Source of the DNA: Cheiracanthium punctorium
Lineage: Eukaryota > Arthropoda > Arachnida > Araneae > Cheiracanthiidae
NCBI GenBank assembly: GCA_038373885.1
Contig: JAWZYV010013175.1
Location: 496,001 to 560,000 of the forward strand
DNA: 64,000 bases
Reading direction: 5' to 3'
This document shows, one piece after another, positions 55,946 to 64,000 of the stretch (position 1 is the stretch's first letter; each line of letters starts with the position of its first letter). The position numbers and the translations under genes are program-made. A model generated the notes under the pieces. It saw only the letters and a list, made by a program, of their open reading frames with translations. It was not told where the DNA came from and searched no databases.

Positions 55946-56362
55946 ACCCAAATTAAATTTCATGCTGTTCTGGAAACTCGCGGAATCTTTTCGCAATCGA
56001 AAGATTTCGTCTTGTGTACACAGCTATTCTCATGTCCATGCAAACGATTTATTTGTGAAAAAAAAAATGATAATAAACTGTGTAATCTGGAAAATCTCTT
56101 TTAAACGAATTTGAATCCCAATTGTATGACGTCATATTCACTTGAAAAGGGTAATTTTGTCACGCAAATGATTTACTTTTTTGACTCTCGGAAACAATAT
56201 GGTGCTGAAAATAGCAAAAAATCGCTTAAAAAGGAGGGAACGGGTAGATTTTCAGATTTTTAAAGAAGCGCCGATTGTTTTCGATATTTTTATACATGAT
56301 CATGATAATTTTCAAGCGGATCGTGCAAACGGTGAAGAAGTTATTAGGCTTTTTGTGTTAAC
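55946..56362 (-). other. 417-bp segment between the direct repeats, related to 540-660
   Basis: It contains AAAAAATCGCTTAAAAAGG, GGGAACGGGTAGATTTTCA and TTTTAAA, parallel to AAAAAATCTCTTAAATTCC, GGGAACGGGTGGACTTTCA and TTTTAAA at 540-605. The relation suggests the same Helitron-like family as 1-738, on the same (minus) strand. Confidence 0.5.
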
Positions 56363-56648
56363 TTTGTAAATTTCACGCGATTCTAGATACTTGGAAACGC
56401 TTTGTTGCAAAGGAATGAATGATTTTATGCCAAATCTGGCAACCATTCGGTTTATTTTTTCAGTTTTTTATTAATATCTTCTAAAATAATTCGATTTTCG
56501 AAATTTAAATCAGCTTAGCAGGTTCCTCGGAATATTTCGAATCTGTGGGTACCTTAGTCGAAACTCAAATCCCTACGGTTTAGGAGGAGATAGGTCCAGA
56601 AGCTTTGACAGCGCCAGCGGCCTTTACTTTTTTTTAGAATAGAGAGAT
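56363..56648 (-). repeat. Direct repeat of 286 bp, copy 2
   Basis: Second copy of 55661-55945, at a centre-to-centre distance of about 702 bp, with the same sharp right edge at AGAGAGAT. Confidence 0.85.
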
Positions 56649-57154
56649 TATTTAAATTTTCATTATCGTCGGTCTCGTACAGGCAAGAAATAATGCAGCA
56701 TCAATTGAAAAATAAATTATTAAAATAAAACATAACTTATTACCAAAAGTACGAACAATTTCAATATATTATTTCGTGCTTACATAGTTATTAAAAGAAA
56801 AAATTTTAACGAAGGGATATAGTTATTTTATTTTAGAGAATCAGGGTTTTTATACTTAAGCATTTAAAATTCGCATTTAGTTTGCGATTGTCCTTATCGA
56901 TAGACGACTTTTAAAAACGAATTTCCGGATGTTTGGAAACACATGTTGTTAACTTTTCAAAGCTAATGCTGGATACCGAACTCATGACATAATCTTAACT
57001 CATAACATAATCAAGCAGAAACTATTAAATATTTATTTATTAAAAAAAGGTATCAACAACAGATAACGTGTGAAATTGGAATGGTCAGAGATATTATATA
57101 ATTACTAAGAATAAATTATGCATGTAATGTATGTGTGATTATTTGTATCGTGCA
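56649..57154. other. AT-rich spacer, nothing recognised
   Basis: No supported features. Confidence 0.45.
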
Positions 57155-57156
57155 TA

Positions 57157-58177
57157 CAGTGTGTCCCAGAAACATAGTACGACGCTTTAATTCTTTAGAG
57201 ATAAGTCGGCGAAGTAAGTTGAGAATATGTTCATAATTAGGTAGGGAAAATGATTACTTGAAAAAAATTCCTCAACTTATTTTCTAAATGCTACACTGCT
57301 TTATTTTGTATACGACTCCCGTAGTAAAAAAATAACAATTAGTAAAATGCTTCCCCATATGCTAATTATGTAATGTGCAAAGTTTCAGCCTTCATCCTAA
57401 AGCGTCTTAGAGATGTTTTTAAGTGACGATGCTAAGGGAATATAGATGAATTTAAATGTAAATGTTCGTTGCTAGAGTGAAAAAGAAAAAAAAAAACTCT
57501 CTTAATTTATGTCCGACCCCTGAAACCTGAACATTTGATGTAATTATTTTTTCCCTTCGAGAGCTATTGAAAAGTGGTTCAAATCAGCATATATCTATCT
57601 TCATATCTCTGAAACGTTTTACGGTATTATTATTAATTTTTTATATCCCCTCATTAGTGTATATACGCTTAATTCAAACGAGCGAAATTCGATTAATCGG
57701 AGCGAATTTTCGATCCTTTCCGTATATGAAAGTGCGCTTCTCCTTTAGGAGCGATTTTCGTTCACAGAGCGCAGCGAAATATTAGGGGCGAACGTTATCA
57801 GTATTTTGGTAAACAGAAAGCGGGGAGTGGATTTCTGGGAAAAAGAGTACTTAAAGAACATTTTTGCTTTAATACTGTGGGTTTCGATGTAAAAAGATCG
57901 AAACCGGCAGTTTTTATTTGCACTCCGTCTTTGATCGTTATTTTCGCTCCTTTGAATTAAGCGTGTAAGGTACATTTTACTAACTGGAATTTTTTGTTTT
58001 ATACAGGGGTCCAATAGAAATTAAAAAAGTGCAACTTTATTCAAAATTAACAAGAAGAAATTTTTCCTAAGTAGTGTTTCTTCCTACCTTATTTTAAACA
58101 TTATTTCAAATTACATTTCTGATCTACGTCTAATGAAAAACGAAGTGTGTTTTTGGTTACATCTTTGGGATACACCG
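57157..58177. mobile_element. Fold-back element, copy 2, interrupted by a MITE
   Basis: The left end CAGTGTGTCCCAGAAAC at 57157 is preceded by TA; the inverted right end CGGTGTATCCCAAAGATG finishes at 58177, followed by TA. It is colinear with 59333-60061 through TTTAATTCTTTA, GAGATAAGT, the CGAGAGCTATTGAAAAGTGG block (57559) and CATTTTACTAACT (57972). A MITE splits it at 57662-57967. It has no transposase; the 96-codon frame at 58101-58391 is not conserved in copy 1. Confidence 0.7.
57662..57967. mobile_element. MITE 'TACACGCTTAA', 306 bp, with empty site at 59.84 kb
   Basis: The left end is TATACGCTTAATTCAAACGA and the inverted right end is TACACGCTTAATTCAAAGGA, continuing GCGAAA. It is inserted at a TA inside the fold-back element. 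The related copy at 59333-60061 has the uninterrupted sequence (GTTTATGTATGGGACACA). Confidence 0.85.
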
Positions 58178-59330
58178 TACAGGATAGTTTTTTTCTATAT
58201 AGAAGTAATACTTTTGTAATATGTAAAAATATGAATCTAAATGAAAAGGTATAGCAATTTTCACTATAACAATGCACCTCCGTCCAAGGCACGCCTTTGT
58301 AAGCAGATGCCCTTCGTGTAGGCTTGGCATCATACACAAAAACCAAGCGCAACTTTTCCAGTATTTTTATACATTTACATTGTTTAGGCAAGAAGGAAGA
58401 CAGTCCCCAGGAAAAAAGAATGTAACTTTGTGCTACGTAACAAAATAAATTTAGTATTTAATCTTTCTGTATGCTGCATTTCCTCTTGCATTTCCTCCTT
58501 ATTATAGACATTCAAATACTAACATTTCATGGTGTTAGTTTTCATAGATAAATTTATTTTTCCACTTTTAAAGGATTAAACTACTAAAAAGGTCATTTAC
58601 TTATTATAAATATTTATGTGAATGTACATACATAATATTTTAATAAAATTATAGGCCGACTATGGTCGAATGGATAAGACACTGAACATGGTAGATGTAT
58701 GAAGTGTAAAGGTCCTTCGTTCAGGCCTACCGCGTAACTGTCGGGGATTTGGGAGGTTTTCTGTTGGCTTATCAAAACGCAAACTCAACACATGAAATTG
58801 TATTTTACAATTCTTTTACGGCATGCAGTTTTCCATGTTTTGTATATTTTCTGCTCTATTGCAATCAAATATAGATGTTACAATGTAGAATATGTAATAT
58901 TCAAATGTTTGGACACCAAAAGAGCGCATATATATTAGTATTTCAAAGCACTCGAGGACGATTTGATATTCCTATGAAATTCAATTTTCTTCTCCTTTTT
59001 TATGCAAAAAAATGTGCAAACATTTAGTAGATGCATCTTATTAAAATTTATTTCCTATTAAAAAAAACCAGTAAATCGTTGAAGAAGACATGAGAAGAAC
59101 TTGAGACTTAAAAAATATATTTTATTTCTTCTTTATTTATTTCGATCGGCTGAATTCTTGATACGCAAAGAAGAAGCCAATATGTTTAGAAACAATTTTT
59201 CATCAAAAATATTGAAGCAATAAGCTGAAAGTTTTCCTAAAAGTTTTCCTTTGAACTTGTTTATGAAATCTTATGACTTTGTAACATTTCTGCAGCACTA
59301 TTTTGCTGCCTAATAAAACAAAGTTTCTTA
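58178..59330. other. Spacer containing a tRNA-like block
   Basis: AT-rich apart from 58654-58790, described separately. No gene recognised. Confidence 0.4.
58654..58790 (+). mobile_element. Possible tRNA-derived SINE fragment
   Basis: GGCCGACTATGGTCGAATGG resembles a tRNA 5' half with a Pol III A box (TGGTCGAATGG), and TTCGTTCAGGCC about 45 nt on resembles a B box. A complete cloverleaf cannot be formed: the T stem and acceptor stem do not pair well. A functional tRNA gene is therefore unlikely. Confidence 0.4.
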
Positions 59331-59332
59331 TA

Positions 59333-60061
59333 CAAGGTGTCCCAAACAGGTGCTATAACGGTTTAATTCTTTATCTGTTAGAAATAAGTGGGCAATTTAA
59401 ATTAAAAATATGTTCAAAATATAGTATGTAAAAGACCACTTTAGAAAAAATCCCTCTTGTGCTTTTTTAAAGGGTGGCTTTTTTAAAACTTGTAAAAGAA
59501 GCCTATAGAAAAAAAAAGTGCCATTTAAAAAAATGCGCACCATAAACTAATGAGTGATGAGTAAAATTTCAGGCTTTCATAATGAAGCGTCTCAGAGAAT
59601 CCTTTAAAATAAGATAATCTGCAACCCTGCATGAATTTGAATGAAGATTGAAAAAAATGATTGATTGAAAAAAATTATTCTCCTTCGTAATTTCTGTACA
59701 TCCCTTGAAACGTGATTTCCCTACGTGATTTTTCTTTTGTTTCGAGAGCCATCGAAAAGTGGTGTAAGTCAGCATATGTTTTTCTTCACTTTTTTCTAGC
59801 ACTTTTTAGAAGATAATTCTCAAATTTTGTACATCACCTCGTTTATGTATGGGACACACTTTACTAACTCCTTTTTTTGGTTCCGGGTCGTACACAAGTT
59901 TTAAAATATGTAACTTTTTGAAAATGAGCAAGAGAATTTTTCTTTCCTTAAGGTAGTCTTTTTTCCTTCATTATTTTGAACATTTTTTTTTCATTTTAAA
60001 TTGTCCACTTATCTCTAATAGATAAGGAATTAAAGTGTTTTACTACTTTTTTGGGACAATC
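59333..60061. mobile_element. Fold-back element, copy 1, uninterrupted, 729 bp
   Basis: Arms of about 150 bp. The left arm has CAAGGTGTCCCAAACAGG, TTTAATTCTTTATCTGTTAG and AATAAGTGGGCAATTTAAA; the inverted right arm has GATTGTCCCAAAAAAG, TTTAATTCCTTATCTATTAG and GATAAGTGGACAATTTAAA. TA flanks both ends. The interior has no recognisable gene. The family is undetermined, though termini with GTGTCCCA and a TA target fit the Tc1/mariner superfamily. Confidence 0.75.
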
Positions 60062-60962
60062 TACTTAAATGTCTGTTGCATTTCAAACCTAAATTTACAA
60101 AAATATACACAGTGTGATTCGTAACTCGTGGTAAATAAATGTGAGTCGCGGTAGAGGGAACCAAGAGGATTCAGAATGACATAACAACATAAGCTCATTA
60201 ACGTCGTTTTCATGTACCCTTTTACAATCACTTTGCATGAAGGGTTGAAGTGTTCATCTAATTTCTTAATCGAATTTTGTAAACAATGGGTTTTTCTCCC
60301 GCAGTTTTATCAATGAAATGAAATAGAAATTTGCAAACTATCAATTTTAGTGAAGTTCATCTTCCGAAATATGCATAACTTCTTGACAAACCATGGTCGG
60401 AATGTTCGCGGTTACTTAAATGCCTCTCTTTAAGTGATTATAGATAGGTGCATGAAGACGACATTTCCGACTCAACATTACTGTTTGATTCTTGTAATTT
60501 TACGTTAAAAATAAGTCTTCAAACTGAAGACAGCTAAGCAATATCGCCAATATTTGGGGATAAATCCCCAAAACTTATGTAAAACGATGGTGAAACACAA
60601 AACTCTATATCCCCCCCGTTCAAGATTATCGATTTTAATGCAACAAAAACCATATTTTAATTATTAAACATTTAGAATACGTATTTTAGACTAGGTTTAA
60701 CCGCTAAAGACCAGATCGTCCCAAAACATTCGTAGCATTATTATGACTAATGAAAGTAGTGTGCAGGTTGAAACATCATCGTGTAATCACTTTTCTGTGT
60801 GAATTGCTCTTGGAAATTCCCTTATAAAAATATTATCGCATTTTACTTTAAAAAACACCGATAAAACATTTTTTTTGCACGCAGAACAAATTGTTCAAAA
60901 ACCAGAAAGCATTCACCGATACTGTACAGACGAGAGTAAGGGCTTTGAATTTTTTTAACTAA
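60062..60962. other. Spacer, nothing recognised
   Basis: No coding signal or element ends supported. Confidence 0.45.
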
Positions 60963-61622
60963 TTCTAATATATAAAATTCTCCTGTCACAGTGTTAGTCA
61001 CAGTGTTAGTCACCTAACTCCTCCGAAACCACTCGACCAATTTTAATGCAATTTTCTATGTATATTCCTTAGGTCTGAGAATAGGTTTTTAACTATGTCT
61101 CATACCCCTAAGTCATAAGGGCGGTCCACCCCAAAATGTTTAGCTAAAGAGTTCTACTAATTTCAATCAGGATTTCTGTGTAGACATTAGCGTGTCGAGT
61201 CACTTTTCAAATGTGTTTGCGAGATAATGTGGAGAGGGGGGGGGCGTTAATAAAATGTTGAAAGTCGCACAAGGTTTGCAATTTTTGATAATTGATGCTA
61301 AATGTGGTGCCAAAACGTAACAATTTATTATAAATATATTTCGCGTATCGTTAGAAAACGCCTGGCGTATATTGTAAAAGATTTTTATTAGGCTATTTTA
61401 ATATAGATTTCTATTCCGAAGAAGTGCTCTGTGGATCAAGAAAGGCAAACACGGTACACTCGTGGATTATGATGCCCATTCCAAACAGCATCTAAAATGT
61501 CTTGCGGTATAGTTGGAATATGCCTACAGGATGAATATGCCTGGCGAAGATTGTAAAACAGTTTCAGTAGGCGATTTTAAGATAGATTTCGATTCCAAAG
61601 ATGTGTTTTAGGTACAAGAAAG

Positions 61623-62172
61623 AGTTGATTCCTATTTTAACGCCCCCACTCTCGCCAACCTAAAAAATCCCCGTACTTTGGCGAGTTTTGCAGTCATGGG
61701 TCTCTGGGAGTTATGCACAAGTTTCACCGGTACTTACGTATTATCCCGGCGGTCTGCCAAGACAAGCAACTTTTCACCAAGATAAATGCCGGGCACATGA
61801 AATTGTTGATGATTTGGAATACGATTGGCAACGTATTTGAAATCTACGAAAAAGTAGTTTGGCGGAAGTGACCGCCGGGATAATACGTAAGTACCGTTTC
61901 AACGCACCCAAAAGAACTAGGTGATAATTAAAGTAAACAAACTAGCGATAAACGCACCAGTTAAGGAATTTGAAGACATTTAATTATTAAAACTACATTA
62001 ATTGGTAATCCAAAATAAATAAAAATGTAACGGCATGCTGTACTTGCATGTTGTTCCAAATCGCCATTTTAATTCTAAATTACGATTTCTACATAAATGC
62101 AAAAAATCGTCATGATAACTGCATATGTTTAATCATCGCCTCTTTGGCGACAGTCGAGGCGTTAAAGTAGGA
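61623..62172. mobile_element. MITE 'GTTGATTCC' in Helitron C, right end truncated
   Basis: The left end AGTTGATTCCTATTTTAAC follows ACAAGAAAG. The right end stops at GCGTTAAAGTAGGAA and joins ACAATATATAAAACGG directly, so the last bases and the flanking unit are deleted. It encloses the MITE at 61729-61895. Confidence 0.7.
61729..61895. mobile_element. hAT-like MITE 'GGTACTTACG', 167 bp, best copy
   Basis: The left arm is GGTACTTACGTATTATCCC plus GGCGGTC. The inverted right arm is identical over the first 26 bp. The left flank GTTTCACC (61721-61728) and right flank GTTTCAAC (61896-61903) form an 8-bp target duplication with one change. Confidence 0.85.
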
Positions 62173-62465
62173 AACAATATATAAAACGGTGAAGTATAGT
62201 TGTGATATACTTGGCGAAGATTGTAAAATAGTTTTAGTAGGCGATTTTAAGATCGATTTCGATTCCAAAGATGGGTTTTATAAAATAAGGAAGAAAAATA
62301 GAGCACAGTCATGAAAAATGATAACACTTTCCAACTTAATGGAATAAGGACGAAAAATAGGGACGACGCATAAATTATAATACGATTTTAATATATAACA
62401 CTATAGTGCGTATTTAAAATCTGAAAGTGTTTCAGATTTTCATCATTTTTTTGGGGGGGGGCAAA

Positions 62466-62639
62466 ATTTTTTATGGAATGACTATCAGTAAGTCTCAAGG
62501 CCAAACTATGTCTGTTTGTGGATTAGATTTGAGCACGCCATGTTTTTCACACGGACAGTTACACGTGGCATGCTCTCGAGTGGGCAAACCATACAGTGGG
62601 CATCCAGTTTGTTTAAGTTATCGAAAGATGGGATAACAA
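62466..62639 (+). pseudogene. Helitron Pif1 helicase, C-terminal fragment
   Basis: The frame reads [39 protein letters not shown] and a short variant tail to a stop at 62634-62636. MTI(N/S)K(A/S)QGQT is the motif V region, and HGQLxVACSRV is motif VI with the arginine finger of superfamily 1 helicases, at the usual place 15-30 residues before the end of Helitron RepHel proteins. The sequence is well kept, which makes this the youngest coding relic in the window. Everything upstream (Rep nuclease and helicase motifs I-IV) is missing, and an in-phase G run at about 62452-62460 marks the deletion side. In Helitron B the same segment at 38690-38740 carries a stop. Confidence 0.9.
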
Positions 62640-62920
62640 AAAATATTGTATACTCTATTGCGTTAAGGGATTGATATTATTTTTAGTAAAATTATTGTAA
62701 TTAGCGATATATATAAATTTAAAGAATAAATTACAATGAATTAAAAATATATGTTTCGTATTGTGTTATTTTTATATTCCAGCATCGTTCACAGCGCTCC
62801 ATGCCTCTTCCACTCATATACCACATCCTCACAAACTTACAATAAGTTAGTCATTTCTTTCTACTAAAATAATCCTAGGAATAATTTATATGGCAAAACA
62901 ACGTTTGCCGGGTCAGCTAG

Positions 62921-64000
62921 TATATATATAATAGTAGCATAAGAAAAATACATAAGAGTTCTTTTTAAAATTAATTTTTGGAGCATAAAAAAGCATTTTA
63001 ATGAAATAAATGTAATACTAACGAAATTGAAAATAGCTTCGTATATGCGGGAGAAACAAATTGAAACCGTTTCTAAATAAGAACATATTTACACAGCTTG
63101 TAAACATACTGATCGAATAAAGTATTCCCCAAGAATTCTCGTTTACTGTTCATCGATTCTCTTTGAATATCGCCCTTGTTACGGACTTTTCACCTAAGCT
63201 ACGGAAGGGTTTTTTGGAATATATGTCATTTATGCGTAGAATACGCTTTTTTAAGGCATATGATAGATGTCTCAGAGCAGTCAAAGAGTGCATGTTGGGT
63301 ATTCAGATAAATGATGCCGGAATCTATTTTTGGAAGAATTTATGCTTACTTCTCGTCAAATAAGCTGTAGTTTATGATTCTAGGTACAACACTGCTCCAC
63401 TAGTATGATAAATTTCTGACAACGATAAAAGTTTGTACGTTAATGGTAATGCTATTATATTTGTAGCTTTGCTTTTCAAATAATGTGTCTTAATTCAACA
63501 TTCCTCTGTCTTATTTATAATATTGTTCAAACTCGCATTCTACTCTTTATTCTGCTAATATAAAATTGAAATTCATAAATGTATTAAAATATGCACAAAA
63601 TGTCATTATTGATTTTTCAGCTGAATGAAGATGGGTTAAATTGAAAAGGCTTAAAGGACTAAAATGCGCATTCCATGAGACTTAAAAACTGCTTAAAACA
63701 TGAAACGATAAAAGGAATATTTCATTTCACGAAAGGAGTGTGACAAGGTGTTACTAAGAAATTCCAATGAATATTTTATAGTTAAAAATAAAATTATAGG
63801 AATATTATCTTCTAATGGGGTATAACTGACTGCTACTAGATAACTGCAAACGCTTCATGAATTTTTATGTAGATTACTTTTCGATTATTACACAACACAC
63901 AAGTAGGATAATCAGGAATGCTATGCTAGGAATCTGAATTAAAAACTTGACGGCTCTGTCATGTAAAACATACTAATATTTCATGTGATATTAAAAATTA
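62921..64000. other. AT-rich spacer to window end, nothing recognised
   Basis: A short (TA)n follows the Helitron. The 66-codon frame at 63163-63363 is basic and has no recognised motif. No element ends were seen. Confidence 0.45.

Larger units (their letters stand above)
60963..62920 (+). mobile_element. Helitron copy C, best preserved, about 1.96 kb
   Basis: The 5' end TCTAATATATAAAATTCTC lies at about 60964, with a small duplication of CACAGTGTTAGTCA. The 3' end is GGCAAA-ACAACG-TTTGCC (62892-62909), GGGTCAG and CTAG at 62917-62920, followed by T. Body: G-run at 61238-61245, endonuclease-like units at 61391, 61570 and 62240, the two nested MITEs, and the helicase C-terminus (62475-62636). 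The internal deletion of the helicase and Rep parts makes it non-autonomous. Confidence 0.9.

Noticed and set aside
55661..56648. Small LTR retrotransposon (TRIM) with 285-bp LTRs
   Set aside because: The repeats do not begin TG and end CA, there is no target duplication, and no primer-binding site or polypurine tract is visible.
58654..58790. tRNA gene
   Set aside because: A- and B-box-like motifs are present but acceptor and T stems do not pair and no sensible anticodon arm forms; kept only as a possible SINE.

Overview
This window looks like non-genic, transposon-saturated DNA from an arthropod nuclear genome. It is very AT-rich, full of (TA)n and other microsatellites, and no reading frame exceeds about 140 codons. 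I found no intact host gene, no rRNA, no convincing functional tRNA and no CRISPR array. A spider or other arachnid is my best guess. That rests on the mix of Helitron relics carrying an EEP-endonuclease fragment, the Tc1 subfamily and two possible chemoreceptor-like fragments; it is inference, because no diagnostic host gene is present.

Layout. 1-738 is the 5' part of a Helitron-like element on the minus strand, repeated in inverted orientation 30 kb away at 30707-31444. 739-14.1 kb is AT-rich spacer with one possible exon (2401-2535), a transposase relic (10990-11250) and a dispersed repeat (12780-12960). 14.7-17.1 kb holds a 171-bp tandem array with perfect CCTGCAGG hairpins, then a decayed Helitron body. 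19.4-23.0 kb holds a tRNA-derived SINE, a DDE transposase relic split by a hAT MITE, a Helitron Pif1-helicase relic with its 3' end, and another dispersed repeat. 24.2-26.4 kb holds a LINE RNase H relic and a 1.3-kb non-autonomous Helitron built of 155-bp repeats. 27.5-31.4 kb holds a second SINE copy, chemoreceptor-like fragments and the second copy of the inverted repeat. 31.7-32.8 kb is another short Helitron. 34.5-39.0 kb holds a hAT element with a perfect 8-bp target duplication and two Helitrons, one inserted into the other. 39.2-41.9 kb holds a pogo-like zinc-finger relic and a dead Tc1 element carrying a MITE. 43.5-45.1 kb has two fold-back elements. 46.2-48.5 kb is a third Helitron family carrying the best-preserved EEP fragment. 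50.8-52.4 kb has two mariner elements, one an internally deleted miniature with a fused reading frame. 53.5-60.1 kb holds fold-back elements with younger MITEs nested in them. 61.0-62.9 kb is the best-preserved Helitron copy, ending in the Pif1 helicase C-terminus and a terminal hairpin.

The parts form an insertion history rather than a gene network. Several insertions can be proven inside the window because a related copy preserves the empty site (for example 16520, and 59.84 kb versus 57.66 kb). The most interesting structure is a Helitron lineage that carries three tandem copies of an endonuclease-derived segment (GDFN motif) and was then invaded by two successive MITEs before it amplified.
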